NCBI RefSeq assembly: GCF_023702715.1
Contig: NZ_CP098480.1
Span: 3,100,001-3,164,000, forward strand
Length of the DNA stretch: 64,000 nucleotides
Direction: 5' to 3'
From: Acinetobacter sp. C32I
Lineage (GTDB): Bacteria; Pseudomonadota; Gammaproteobacteria; Pseudomonadales; Moraxellaceae
Shown here in pieces: positions 47,970 to 57,908 of the stretch (its first letter is position 1; each line of letters opens with the position of its first letter). The notes below the pieces were generated by a model, which was not told where the DNA came from, searched no databases, and saw nothing but the letters and a program-made list of their open reading frames with translations. A program made the translations under genes and the position numbers.

Positions 47970-49050
47970 GGGTTTGGTGATTAGTTACATCGCCATTGTG
48001 ATGTTGCCAATATTGCTCATCATTATCTATCTCTGTTTCTTTGCTCAAGAGCGTTTTGTATCTCAATCGACTTTATTGGTGAAGCAAGTAGGTGAAGTAT
48101 CTGATGTATCAGCTTCAAATGGCCTAAGTACTTTACTTGGTGTTAGTAATACCAGTAATGAGGATGCACATATTTTAACGGCTTATATTAGTTCGCGTAA
48201 TATGGTCGAAAGTCTGGATAAAAAACTTAACTTGCGTAAAGCCTTTATTGCACAAAATGATCCCATTTTTGGCTTAAACTCTGATGCGTCAATTGAAGAC
48301 TTAGTAAAGTATTTTAACCAACGAGTCCAAGTATCTTTGGATGAAAAAACCATGATGATGACCATTGCATCGCAGGGTTTTAGTTCAGGTTTTGCTCTGC
48401 GTCTTAACCAAGAAATTCTAAAGAATAGTGAAAGTTTTATTAATGATCTTTCACAACAAATTGCGGAAGAGCAACTTAAGTTTGCCGAAAAGCAATTAAG
48501 TGAGGCAAAAGAGCAGTTAGATGCTTCGCGTGATGCGCTATTGGATTATCAGAATAAGAATCAGATGTATGATCCACAGGCGCAAGCGCAAGTTGTAGCA
48601 ACCGTGGTTGCTAGCCTCGAATCTAATCTGGCACAACTACGCACTGAGGAAAGAACCTTATTAAGCTACTTAAATGAAACCGCTCCACAAGTGGTGGCGA
48701 TCCGTAGTCAGATTGAATCGGTGCAAAAGCAAATTGCCGATGAAAAGGCTAAATTGACTTCACCAAATACCAGCAAACTCAATAAGAGTGTAGCAGATTT
48801 TGAAGCCTTAAAAGCCAATGTCGACTTTGCAACTGATCTTTATAAACTTTCATTGGCATCGCTTGAAAAAGCCCGTTTGGAAGCTTCGCGCAAGCTGAAA
48901 AAACTGGTGGTAGTGTCTACCCCAGAGTTGGCACAAGATGCAGTTTATCCAAAAACACTCTATTTGATCGCGACTTATTTTTTGGTCTTAAATATTTTAT
49001 TTGGTATCACGATGTTGATTTACTCGATTATCCGTGAGCATAAGGAGTAA
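47950..49050 (+). CDS. kpsE: Capsule polysaccharide co-polymerase KpsE (PCP-3)
   Basis: 366-residue inner-membrane protein with one hydrophobic segment at each end (about 10-30 and 336-358) and a periplasmic domain with a long coiled coil (about 170-290). This is the KpsE/CtrB/BexC topology that bridges the exporter to the outer-membrane channel. Begins 20 bases inside kpsT. There is no kinase domain, as expected for PCP-3. Confidence 0.92.
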   Translation: MRSITNKGLVISYIAIVMLPILLIIIYLCFFAQERFVSQSTLLVKQVGEVSDVSASNGLSTLLGVSNTSNEDAHILTAYISSRNMVESLDKKLNLRKAFIAQNDPIFGLNSDASIEDLVKYFNQRVQVSLDEKTMMMTIASQGFSSGFALRLNQEILKNSESFINDLSQQIAEEQLKFAEKQLSEAKEQLDASRDALLDYQNKNQMYDPQAQAQVVATVVASLESNLAQLRTEERTLLSYLNETAPQVVAIRSQIESVQKQIADEKAKLTSPNTSKLNKSVADFEALKANVDFATDLYKLSLASLEKARLEASRKLKKLVVVSTPELAQDAVYPKTLYLIATYFLVLNILFGITMLIYSIIREHKE

Positions 49051-49055
49051 GCACA

Positions 49056-50732
49056 ATGAAAAAAATATTATTCACCAGTATGTTTGCATTGTCTTCTTTT
49101 TATAGCTTTGCCGCAGATACACAGTCTCTTTTACCACAAGAGTTAGCAAATAATTTACCTCAAGTAAATAATGAGGTTCCAGATAATACCATTTTACCAA
49201 GTCAATCTGTGGTTGGCTTGTCTCCAAGCAGTGCACAAAAGTATCCCACAGCAACCAAAATGTTTGGTGAACAGCTGTTTAAAGGTGCGTTTGCCAGTAC
49301 TGCAGGTTCGACATTTAACGACAGCTATGTACTGAATCCTGGCGATAATATCAATTTACGTCTATGGGGCGCTTACCAGTTTGCCGGCACTCTAACCGTG
49401 GACCCGCAAGGTAATATTTTTATTCCCAATGTAGGTCCTGTTAAAGTGGCAGGTACCACCAATGGCCGCTTGCAATCCTTGATTGAAGGCTATGTCCGTA
49501 AAACCTATGTCGCCAATGTTGGGGTCTATGCTGCCTTGGTCCAGTCGCAGCCGGTTAAAGTCATGGTTACAGGTTTTGTGAATCAGCCTGGCTCTTATGG
49601 TGGTGTCGCCAATGACAGCGTACTGGCATATCTTGACCGTGCCGGTGGTGTCGATGCGCAACGTGGTAGTTATGTTGATATCCGTATCATGCGCAATGGC
49701 CAGCTCAAGCAATACGTCAATCTGTATGACTTTTTAATTGCAGGCAAACTACAGCCTTATAGTTTCCGAGATGGTGATGTCATTGTGGTTGCGCCACGAA
49801 GTCATACCTTCTCGGTCTCGGGTGAGGTGTTTAATGCCTATGACTTTGAATTTAATGTGCCTGAAGTCACCGTTGCACAGGCGTTATCGGTAGCGAAACT
49901 AAAACCAGGGGCGACCAATGTCAGCATTATGCGTCGTCAGGGTACAGAGTACCGCAGTGAATATTATCCGCTCTCTGCTGCAAATAATGTAGTGATTGAA
50001 GATGGTGATATCTTAACGGTGACGGCTGACCGTTATGCTGGCACGATTCAGGTACGCATTGAAGGGGCTCATAATGGTGCACATGCGGTGGTATTGCCAT
50101 ATGGTTCCAAACTATCTGAAGTGATGAAACAGATTCAGCCGAATACCTTGTCAGAGGTCAATGCATTACAGCTTTTCCGTCCATCGGTTGCCAAGCGACA
50201 AAAGGAAATGCTAAACGTTTCTTTAGATAAACTTGAAGAAGCAACACTTTCTGTACGCTCAACCACGCAGGAAGAGGCTAATCTACGCGTAAAAGATGCT
50301 GAACTGGTTAAACAGTTTATTGCAAAAGCCCGTACGATTCAGCCAAAGGGCCAAGTGGTATTGGATCCGAAAGACTTTGATGATGTCATTTTAGAAAATG
50401 GGGATATATTAAATATTCCTGAAAAAACTTCGGTCATTATGGTGCATGGTGAAGTGACTTTCCCGAATGGGGTGGTATGGCAACCCAATATGACGGCACA
50501 GTCTTATATTGATCAGGTCGGTGGTTTTACCCAGAAGTCGAATAAATCGAAACTAGTGGTGATTCATCAGAATGGTGAGTCTGAGCTGGTCAGTAAACGC
50601 TATAAGATTCAACAGGGGGATGAAATTTTAGTTCTTCCTAAAGTACAGACCAAAGTGGTGGAATTAACGCGGGGCATTACCCAAGTATTATTCCAAATTG
50701 CGGTTGCAGCCAAAGTGGCATTGGATTTATAG
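49056..50732 (+). CDS. kpsD: Capsule outer-membrane/periplasmic export protein KpsD (OPX)
   Basis: 558 residues with a cleavable signal peptide (MKKILFTSMFALSSFYSFA) and no lipobox. Polysaccharide-export domain around YVLNPGDNINLRLWGAYQF, then SLBB repeats (VMVTGFVNQPGSY; FSVSGEVFNAYD; IMVHGEVTFPN). Works with KpsE to carry the polymer through the periplasm and outer membrane. The order kpsM-T-E-D on one transcript is clear. About 135 bases separate it from wecB. Confidence 0.94.
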   Translation: MKKILFTSMFALSSFYSFAADTQSLLPQELANNLPQVNNEVPDNTILPSQSVVGLSPSSAQKYPTATKMFGEQLFKGAFASTAGSTFNDSYVLNPGDNINLRLWGAYQFAGTLTVDPQGNIFIPNVGPVKVAGTTNGRLQSLIEGYVRKTYVANVGVYAALVQSQPVKVMVTGFVNQPGSYGGVANDSVLAYLDRAGGVDAQRGSYVDIRIMRNGQLKQYVNLYDFLIAGKLQPYSFRDGDVIVVAPRSHTFSVSGEVFNAYDFEFNVPEVTVAQALSVAKLKPGATNVSIMRRQGTEYRSEYYPLSAANNVVIEDGDILTVTADRYAGTIQVRIEGAHNGAHAVVLPYGSKLSEVMKQIQPNTLSEVNALQLFRPSVAKRQKEMLNVSLDKLEEATLSVRSTTQEEANLRVKDAELVKQFIAKARTIQPKGQVVLDPKDFDDVILENGDILNIPEKTSVIMVHGEVTFPNGVVWQPNMTAQSYIDQVGGFTQKSNKSKLVVIHQNGESELVSKRYKIQQGDEILVLPKVQTKVVELTRGITQVLFQIAVAAKVALDL

Positions 50733-50768
50733 GGATAAATTGATTTTTTGCATGGATTGCTTATAGCG

Positions 50769-50792
50769 CCTTGATGGGTACTTGGATCAAGG
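50769..50792. other. Hairpin between kpsD and wecB
   Basis: CCTTGAT / ATCAAGG, seven pairs around ten bases, followed by a run of A's rather than T's. Possible mRNA processing or attenuation point between export and biosynthesis genes; termination rightwards is unlikely. Confidence 0.35.
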
Positions 50793-50867
50793 TAAAAAAA
50801 TATGTTGAGAGTATATGGTGTTGAAACAATAATTTTTAAATAAATTATTGAATAACTTGGTGAAAGT

Positions 50868-51989
50868 ATGAAAGTGTTAGTTGTGTTTGGAACCAGACCT
50901 GAGGCGATTAAAATGGCGCCTTTGGTAAAACTGTTAAGTGCAGATCCTTTTTTTGAAACAAAGGTATGTATTACGGCTCAGCATCGACAAATGCTGGATT
51001 CTGTTTTATCTGTATTTGATATTCAACCCGACTATGACCTCAATATTATGAAAGCAGGTCAAAGCCTGACGGAACTGAATGCCAGAATGATGCTGGCACT
51101 TGAGGAGGTTTTGGTGGATTGCAAACCAGATCTGGTACTGGTACATGGGGATACATCAACAACACTCAGTACAGCAATGGCGGCTTTCTATCAAAAAATT
51201 GATGTCGGCCATGTCGAAGCGGGTTTACGTACTTATGATATTTACTCGCCATGGCCAGAAGAGGCCAATCGTCAGTTGACCAGTGTAATTGCCAAATGGC
51301 ATTTCTGCCCAACTGAAACCTCTGCCAACCATTTACTTCAAGAGCACATCAATAAAAGCAAAATTTGTATTACAGGCAATACCGTAATTGATGCACTATT
51401 TTATGTAAAAGACCAACTGAATAATAATGAAGCTTTACAGCAAGAAATGCGTGCGCATTTTCATATGTTGGACCTCGACAAAAAGCGTGTTCTGATTACT
51501 GGCCACCGTCGTGAAAATTTTGGTGAAGGTTTTGAGAATATCTGTAAAGCGATCAAAGCACTTGCGGAAAGCTATCCAGAAGTTGAATTTGTATATCCGG
51601 TACATATGAACCCGAATGTGATGCAACCTGTATATCAATACCTTGATGGTGTAGACAATATTAAATTGATTGAGCCGCAAGAATACGTCCAGTTTATTTG
51701 GTTAATGCAACATAGCCATATTATTTTAACTGACTCAGGTGGTATTCAAGAAGAAGCACCATCTTTGGGTATTCCGGTTTTGGTGATGCGTGATACCACA
51801 GAACGTCAAGAGGCTGTTGAAGCAGGCACGGTAAAACTGGTGGGGACCTCAAAAGAATTAATTATTCAGCAGACCTCAGCTTTGTTAGATGATCAAGCAC
51901 TACATCAGCAAATGAGTCTTGCGCACAATCCTTATGGTGATGGCTTGGCGTGTCAACGAATTATTGAACATCTAAAGCAATTTGCTTAA
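50868..51989 (+). CDS. wecB: UDP-N-acetylglucosamine 2-epimerase (non-hydrolysing) WecB
   Basis: Interconverts UDP-GlcNAc and UDP-ManNAc. 373 residues, GT-B-like fold: [14 protein letters not shown] at the N-terminus, [38 protein letters not shown], and the UDP site in [20 protein letters not shown]. Followed directly by wecC, together giving UDP-ManNAcA for the second polysaccharide. Confidence 0.95.
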   Translation: MKVLVVFGTRPEAIKMAPLVKLLSADPFFETKVCITAQHRQMLDSVLSVFDIQPDYDLNIMKAGQSLTELNARMMLALEEVLVDCKPDLVLVHGDTSTTLSTAMAAFYQKIDVGHVEAGLRTYDIYSPWPEEANRQLTSVIAKWHFCPTETSANHLLQEHINKSKICITGNTVIDALFYVKDQLNNNEALQQEMRAHFHMLDLDKKRVLITGHRRENFGEGFENICKAIKALAESYPEVEFVYPVHMNPNVMQPVYQYLDGVDNIKLIEPQEYVQFIWLMQHSHIILTDSGGIQEEAPSLGIPVLVMRDTTERQEAVEAGTVKLVGTSKELIIQQTSALLDDQALHQQMSLAHNPYGDGLACQRIIEHLKQFA

Positions 51990-52044
51990 TTGTAAATTGT
52001 TAATGAAAAGTAGAACCATATTTTAAATATTGCAGAGAATATTC

Positions 52045-53286
52045 ATGTCAGAGTTAAAAATTTCAGTAAGTGGCCTAGGTTATATTGGCTTACCAACAGC
52101 AACAATGTTTGCAAATGCTGGAGCGCAAGTAATCGGGCTAGATGTGAATCAATATGCGATTGATACCATTAATGAAGGTAAGATCCATATTGTTGAGCCT
52201 GGTCTGGAAGAGATTGTAAAAAAAGTAGTATCTTCTGGCCATTTAAGAGCATCTCTAATAGCGGAAAAAGCCGATGCGTTTTTGATTGCAGTACCAACGC
52301 CTTTTAAAGGTGAAGATTACACACCAGATCTTTCTTATATTGAAGCGGCAGTAAATACCATTGCACCTGTACTAGAGAAAGGCAATATCATCATTTTAGA
52401 GTCAACCTCTCCTGTTGGAGCGACGGAACAGATGGTTGAGTGGTTGTCTGTCCTACGTCCAGATTTAACATTTCCAAAACAAGCAACTGATACAAATATA
52501 GATATTAATGTTGCTTATTGCCCTGAACGTGTCTTACCTGGTCATGTGATTCGTGAATTGGTGGAAAACAACCGTACCATCGGCGGGATGACTGCAGCAT
52601 GTACTCAAAAAGCAAAAGAGGTTTATCGCATCTTTGTTAAAGGTGAGTTGTTAGAAACCAATGCGCGTACTGCAGAAATGACCAAACTCACTGAAAATGC
52701 CTTCCGTGATGTCAATATTGCGTTTGCCAACGAACTTTCTTTGATTTGTGACAGTCTCGATATTGATGTATGGGAGCTAATTAAACTGGCGAACCATCAC
52801 CCACGTGTGAATATCTTAAGACCAGGTGCGGGTGTTGGTGGGCACTGTATCGCAGTAGATCCATGGTTTATTGTTAACAAAACCCCTGAATTGGCAAAAA
52901 TGGTACGTTCAGCCCGTGAAGTAAATGATTACAAACCAAAATGGGTTATTCAGCAAATTGAAAATAAAATAGAAGAGCTTGGTACGTTGGGTCGTAAACC
53001 AAAAGTAGCTTTACTTGGTTTAGCATTTAAACCAGATATTGACGATTTACGTGAAAGCCCTGCAATTGAAATTGCAAAAATTGTAGGAAGTAATAGCGAA
53101 ATTGAACTTTTATTAGTAGAACCAAATATTCATAAATTACCATCAGAAATAACAAAAGGAACATTAGTGGATTTAAATACAGCTCTTCAAGAGGCTGATG
53201 TTGCGGCTGTTTTAGTAAAACATTTACAGTTTAGCCAACTAAGTAGTCAAGATTTGAATAAAATTATTGATGTAGTTGGACTTTAA
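52045..53286 (+). CDS. wecC: UDP-N-acetyl-D-mannosamine dehydrogenase WecC
   Basis: NAD-dependent oxidase of UDP-ManNAc to UDP-ManNAcA, 413 residues. Intact Rossmann motif GLGYIGLPTA, PTPFKGEDYTPD, and the catalytic cysteine in GVGGHCIAVDPWF. So the active-site nucleophile is present here, unlike the Ugd homologue at 20243-21502. ATG at 52045 replaces a TTG five codons upstream. The sequence closely follows E. coli WecC. Confidence 0.94.
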   Translation: MSELKISVSGLGYIGLPTATMFANAGAQVIGLDVNQYAIDTINEGKIHIVEPGLEEIVKKVVSSGHLRASLIAEKADAFLIAVPTPFKGEDYTPDLSYIEAAVNTIAPVLEKGNIIILESTSPVGATEQMVEWLSVLRPDLTFPKQATDTNIDINVAYCPERVLPGHVIRELVENNRTIGGMTAACTQKAKEVYRIFVKGELLETNARTAEMTKLTENAFRDVNIAFANELSLICDSLDIDVWELIKLANHHPRVNILRPGAGVGGHCIAVDPWFIVNKTPELAKMVRSAREVNDYKPKWVIQQIENKIEELGTLGRKPKVALLGLAFKPDIDDLRESPAIEIAKIVGSNSEIELLLVEPNIHKLPSEITKGTLVDLNTALQEADVAAVLVKHLQFSQLSSQDLNKIIDVVGL

Positions 53287-53310
53287 TCGGATTGGGGGAG
53301 TGACTTAACT

Positions 53311-56300
53311 GTGGTAAATAAGCAAATGACCTATGAAGAAATCTTAGATGAAATTCAAAAGCTTCAAACTGAAGTTTTAATTAATCAAAGAAAAATTAAG
53401 TTTTTAACTGAACAGCTGACGTCTGGAAATGTTAAACATGAAAATGCCTTGAGCGTGAAAAATACACTCTCGTATAAGTTAGGCAATTTATTGATTAATA
53501 CTAAAAAAGACTATACTGGTTTTGGGGAAATTCTGAAAGGCGTGGTTGGTTTGCGAGTTGAGTCACTTCAACGTAAGCAGAAAAAGGGAGGAGAGTTAAA
53601 TAAAATTGATAAGTTACTCTGTAATTTATTTGAGGTGGAAAAACTTCAAATTGATTACAAAGAAAATAATCAATTTATTGATATTAATGGTGATTTTAGC
53701 AAGTATTCTTGGGTGGATTTGTTAATTAATGAACATGTTTCTAATTTTCTTAGCATAAAGTCTCTTCCAATTGGCGAGTATGAATTCAAAATAAAATATA
53801 AGGATAAAGCTTTATCAGTAAATAGAAAGTCTATTTATATTGGTTTTGGCTTAGAAAACTCTGATGAGATTAAGTCATCTACTGGTTTGGGTTTTTCAGA
53901 AAAGGCTGGACCATTTTTTTATATAGGTAGCGGTTCAAGTAATCATGATAATTCATATTTTGAACAGACCTATAGGCTTAAAGTTTCAAAAGAATTAAAA
54001 AATATTCAAATTAAAATTTTCTGTGCTAAACCAAATGTAACTATTGACGCGTTGGAGTTGGATTTTTACAAAGAGCCAATTAAAAAAAATATACTTGAGG
54101 CCCCGAAGAAAGAAGATAAAATTGAAATTAGTAAAATTAATTTTGATAAACTAGCTGATATAAATGTTGAGTATGTTCTTTATGCAGATATTAATGTAAA
54201 TGTTGTAGATGGTTCGTCTGTATGGTTCTCTTCAATGGCATCAGTATTGTCTTCATTGGGAAGTGTTGCGATTATTTTAAAGGAAAATCCTAGAAGTCAA
54301 CAAATTTTATCTAATATTAAAGGTAGTAATCCTATAACTTATATTGATCCAAAATCTTTAGATTATAAAGGGATCTTTAATATTGATGACTCAATTACTA
54401 TAATAAAACATATTGACTCTTATTCTTCGAATTTGAGTTTAATTGTTGTTCGCGGTATAGATGTAGCTTATTCACTTCATCAAGATAACCAATTCTTAAA
54501 TCGAACAGCCAGCTATGTTACTGATTTTTATTCTATTGATGATAATAAGTTGTTGATAAATGAAGATAAATTAAGAAAGCTGAAACTCATTGCGGAAAAA
54601 ACTGAGTATTTAATCACGCAAACTGAGGCCATTAAAAATAAAATATTTGAGTTAACTAACAGTACTGCTAAAGATATTGACTTTGTACCTTGTTTACCTG
54701 TAGATAGCCTTAAGTATTTCAAAGTTAAGAATTCGTTTTATACTAGTAAACGTGAAATAAAAATAGGATATGCAGGAAAAATTACTCCATCTTGGGGTGT
54801 AATAGAACTTTTAGAGTGGTCAAAGAGAATTCAAGAAGAAAGTAACATTAAGATAAAATTATTTATTGCTTCAAATAAAATTTCATCACCAGTAGATGGT
54901 AAGAAGTTTAGGCATTATATTCATTCCTTTATGAAGGAGTTAAATGCTGACTATCGTAGTGATCTCAATCGAGAGCAATGCATGGAAATGCTAAACGAGA
55001 TGGATTTTGTTTGGTGCTGGAGACCTGCTGAATTAGAAAATAATACATTAGAGCTTTCGACAAAATTAATAGAGGCAGCTGTAACAGGTGCAAGAATTAT
55101 TAATTATCCAAGTACTATTAATACAGAGGTGTTGAGTGCAGATTATCCCTTTTATGTAGAAACATATGCAGAATTTAAGTCATTGTTGAACAAGAAGTTT
55201 TTTAAACTTTTCAATGGTGAGAATATTGCTCAACAAGTTTTCTCAAAGCATACTCTTGAGAGACAAGTAGATATATTTTCAAAAGTAGTTTTGTGTGATC
55301 AAACTAAAATTAAAGAGCATAAAAATATACTTTTTGCTTCTCATGATTTTAAATTTATTGATTCTTATATTTCTTTTTTAAAGGCTAAAGGTTATTCAAT
55401 CCGAAAAGAAACATGGGAGTGGGGTGGCCATAAAAATGAAAAGAAATTAATGGAAAATTATAAATGGGCTGATATGATTTTCTGTGAATGGGGATTAGCT
55501 AATGCTACGTGGTATTCAAAAATTAACTCAGCGAAAAAACCGCTCTTTATCAGAATGCATGCTCAAGAAGTAAGGGATCGTGCCCGTAAATTTGGTAATC
55601 AAATAGTGTGGGAAAATGTAAGCAAAACGATATTTGTTTCAAATGAGATTAAGAATCAGGCTATGAATCTTTGGCAGAAAATGCCAGAAAATAAAATTAT
55701 AAAAATTCCAAATTATATCTTGGATTCTAAATTAACTTATGTTCAGGATAAGTTTGATAATTTAAATGAAATCCGTATTGGGATGCTAGGAATAGTACCA
55801 CAAACTAAACGTTTTGATTTAGCCGTAGAATTACTGAAGCAGCTAAGAGAACAAAACATTAATGCTAAATTATATATCAAAGGTTATAGACCTGAAGATT
55901 TAGAGTTTATGCATGCTCCTTCTAGAAAGCATGAGCTTGAATATTACTATGATATTTATAAGAATATTGAAAGCAATAATCTTACTAATTTTGTAGAATA
56001 TGAAGGGTGGGGGAACGATGTAAACCAATGGTACAGTAATAAACATTTTATATTATCCCCTTCAGATAATGAATCTTTTCATTATGCATTAGCTGATGGT
56101 ATTGTTGCCGGATGTTATCCAATACTTTGGAACTGGCCTAGCCATGATGAAAGTTATCCTTTTATTAAAAATTTTGTTTCTTCAGTAGATGAGGCAAAAC
56201 AATTAATTGAAAAAGTGATTAAGAAAAAACCTGAAACTATAGTCAGAGAGATAAAGAGATTTCGAACATCTTTATTAAATTTAAATTCTCAAAAAGTTGT

Positions 56301-56334
56301 TTTTGAGCAGCTGAATAGTGAGATTATATTGTGA
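53311..56334 (+). CDS. Large two-module glycosyltransferase of the second capsule cluster
   Basis: 1007-residue protein, very AT-rich gene. An N-terminal coiled coil (about 7-37) is followed by a beta-rich segment (about 110-255) and then two GT-B-like modules. Module 1 (about 285-660) has IGYAGKITPSWGVIELLEW at 484-502. Module 2 (about 670-1000) has IGMLGIVPQTKRFDLAVELL at 823-842 and an acidic donor-site stretch SPSDNESFHYALADG at 916-930. Two fused transferases would suit a polymerase making a two-sugar repeat, with ManNAcA from WecB/WecC as one candidate. That is inference. GTG start at 53311 with GGGGGAG ten bases upstream; ATG 53326 is an alternative. Confidence 0.75.
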   Translation: MVNKQMTYEEILDEIQKLQTEVLINQRKIKFLTEQLTSGNVKHENALSVKNTLSYKLGNLLINTKKDYTGFGEILKGVVGLRVESLQRKQKKGGELNKIDKLLCNLFEVEKLQIDYKENNQFIDINGDFSKYSWVDLLINEHVSNFLSIKSLPIGEYEFKIKYKDKALSVNRKSIYIGFGLENSDEIKSSTGLGFSEKAGPFFYIGSGSSNHDNSYFEQTYRLKVSKELKNIQIKIFCAKPNVTIDALELDFYKEPIKKNILEAPKKEDKIEISKINFDKLADINVEYVLYADINVNVVDGSSVWFSSMASVLSSLGSVAIILKENPRSQQILSNIKGSNPITYIDPKSLDYKGIFNIDDSITIIKHIDSYSSNLSLIVVRGIDVAYSLHQDNQFLNRTASYVTDFYSIDDNKLLINEDKLRKLKLIAEKTEYLITQTEAIKNKIFELTNSTAKDIDFVPCLPVDSLKYFKVKNSFYTSKREIKIGYAGKITPSWGVIELLEWSKRIQEESNIKIKLFIASNKISSPVDGKKFRHYIHSFMKELNADYRSDLNREQCMEMLNEMDFVWCWRPAELENNTLELSTKLIEAAVTGARIINYPSTINTEVLSADYPFYVETYAEFKSLLNKKFFKLFNGENIAQQVFSKHTLERQVDIFSKVVLCDQTKIKEHKNILFASHDFKFIDSYISFLKAKGYSIRKETWEWGGHKNEKKLMENYKWADMIFCEWGLANATWYSKINSAKKPLFIRMHAQEVRDRARKFGNQIVWENVSKTIFVSNEIKNQAMNLWQKMPENKIIKIPNYILDSKLTYVQDKFDNLNEIRIGMLGIVPQTKRFDLAVELLKQLREQNINAKLYIKGYRPEDLEFMHAPSRKHELEYYYDIYKNIESNNLTNFVEYEGWGNDVNQWYSNKHFILSPSDNESFHYALADGIVAGCYPILWNWPSHDESYPFIKNFVSSVDEAKQLIEKVIKKKPETIVREIKRFRTSLLNLNSQKVVFEQLNSEIIL

Positions 56335-56400
56335 TTAATAAGCTATAAATCTCTTCAGTGCAGTTTTTTTAGATTTTAGTTTAATAGGTTTTATCTTTTA

Positions 56401-56438
56401 ATATAGGAAGAAAAGTTTTTTAACTTTACTTCCTATAT
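56401..56438. terminator. Long hairpin between the large glycosyltransferase and the SGNH gene
   Basis: ATATAGGAAG-AAAAGTT pairs with AACTTTA-CTTCCTATAT around TTTT: 17 pairs with a single A-A mismatch. The 318-base gap 56335-56652 holds no gene. The hairpin may end the kpsMTED-wec-GT transcript, though no T-run follows it. Confidence 0.5.
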
Positions 56439-56652
56439 GTATTGATTAATAAAATATTCTTCTAAAAGAATCAGTAAATGATTGCCTTAACAGGTATTTT
56501 TTCTGGTGTGTTACTTGTAATGAGATTAGTTATGTCTTATTCGGTTGATAATTTTATATTTAAGTTGCTAATGTAGTTGTAATAAATTGGTTTTAAATTT
56601 TTAGAATCGTTATTTAATAACTATATACTCAATTCATTCGTTGGAGTTTTTC

Positions 56653-57885
56653 ATGAAAAGAAATATCAGATTGAAAGAGCAGCAAGCTCTGTCAACTGTA
56701 ATTCATACGCCTAGGAATACTTATTGGGAGATTAGACCAACTTTAGATAAAAAATTGCAATTTAGATGTAATACAGATCAAGATGGATTTATAACTACAG
56801 GAAACTATGTTTCTTCTTCTAAAAGAATTTTTATTATGGGGGATTCATTTGTTGAATCTATGTATTCAACTGAATACTTAAGAATTAGCTCATGCTTAGA
56901 GAGGGAGCTATTTAATCATGGTCTGGATTTTCAAGTTTTTAATACTGGTGTATCTGGAACTACATCACTAAATATTCTAAACTCACTTTTAAATAAAGTG
57001 GTTTTATATAAGCCATCGCTAATTGTTGTGTTTATTCCTACTAATGATGTATATGCGAATAATTATAAGGATGGAATGTGGAATAAGACAAAATTATTTG
57101 GTAATATAGCGCCCCCATTAATTGATTCTGATTTTGATAATATATTAACAGCAGAAAAAATTGAAGATACCGTAAAAATTTATGAAATAATGAATAATGT
57201 TTGTAAAGTTTTTAATATAAAGTTGTTGGTATCGGCATCACCATTTATTGATGTTATCGATGATAATTTCTATAAAATCTCTAAAGCAGCTCATCAAGAT
57301 GCTTGTGTTAAAAGAAAAACACTGTATAAATCTATTTTTGAATTTTGTAAGCAAAATAACGTATCTTATTTTGAAACCAAAGATATTGTGGATAGAAAAT
57401 TTTTCTATGATGATGTGCATTTAAATGATTGTGGTGGAAGAGTATTTTCTGATTTAATTTTTAATAATATAGTGAAATTTTTACCAAAAGAAACTAAGTC
57501 ACTATCTGAAGAATTTATAATAGATGATATTAATGTGCTAACAGATGATACTATCTGGATGGCTATTGGGTCAACTCAATATGAAATCGCTCATATAGTG
57601 CTTTACTACCAAACTGATTGTAATGAAGATGCAATAAAAAATAATGCCTTATTTTGTTTGAAATTCAATACTGATGATAGTACCCATGATTTAGAGGGTC
57701 TTAGATATTCTAATTCTGTTGGGTATTTTAATTATTTGAATACTGATAAAAATCTAAAAGTTGGGTGCTCCTTAAAATTTAAAACACCACAATATACAAA
57801 ATCTTTCAAAATAGGTTTCCGTAGTTGGCATAAGACTGAAACTGTTAAATTGAAAAATATTAAAGTAGTAGTTTTTTATAAATAA
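56653..57885 (+). CDS. SGNH/GDSL-type hydrolase (predicted polysaccharide O-acetyl esterase)
   Basis: 410 residues. SGNH catalytic blocks are in place: nucleophile Ser65 in IMGDSF, oxyanion residues Gly99 (NTGVSG) and Asn131 (PTND), and Asp253/His256 in DDVHLND. A C-terminal beta-rich domain (about 290-410) may bind carbohydrate. The ATG at 56653 has GGAG seven bases before it; no export signal is evident. In capsule clusters such enzymes remove or transfer O-acyl groups. The absence of a signal peptide suggests action on cytoplasmic intermediates, or unconventional export. Confidence 0.75.
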   Translation: MKRNIRLKEQQALSTVIHTPRNTYWEIRPTLDKKLQFRCNTDQDGFITTGNYVSSSKRIFIMGDSFVESMYSTEYLRISSCLERELFNHGLDFQVFNTGVSGTTSLNILNSLLNKVVLYKPSLIVVFIPTNDVYANNYKDGMWNKTKLFGNIAPPLIDSDFDNILTAEKIEDTVKIYEIMNNVCKVFNIKLLVSASPFIDVIDDNFYKISKAAHQDACVKRKTLYKSIFEFCKQNNVSYFETKDIVDRKFFYDDVHLNDCGGRVFSDLIFNNIVKFLPKETKSLSEEFIIDDINVLTDDTIWMAIGSTQYEIAHIVLYYQTDCNEDAIKNNALFCLKFNTDDSTHDLEGLRYSNSVGYFNYLNTDKNLKVGCSLKFKTPQYTKSFKIGFRSWHKTETVKLKNIKVVVFYK

Positions 57886-57908
57886 TCTTTAATTTGTGGA
57901 GTCTGGCT

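Noticed and set aside
50769..50792. Hairpin after kpsD considered as a rho-independent terminator.
   Set aside because: It is followed by A's and not T's in the direction of transcription, so only a weak structural note is kept.
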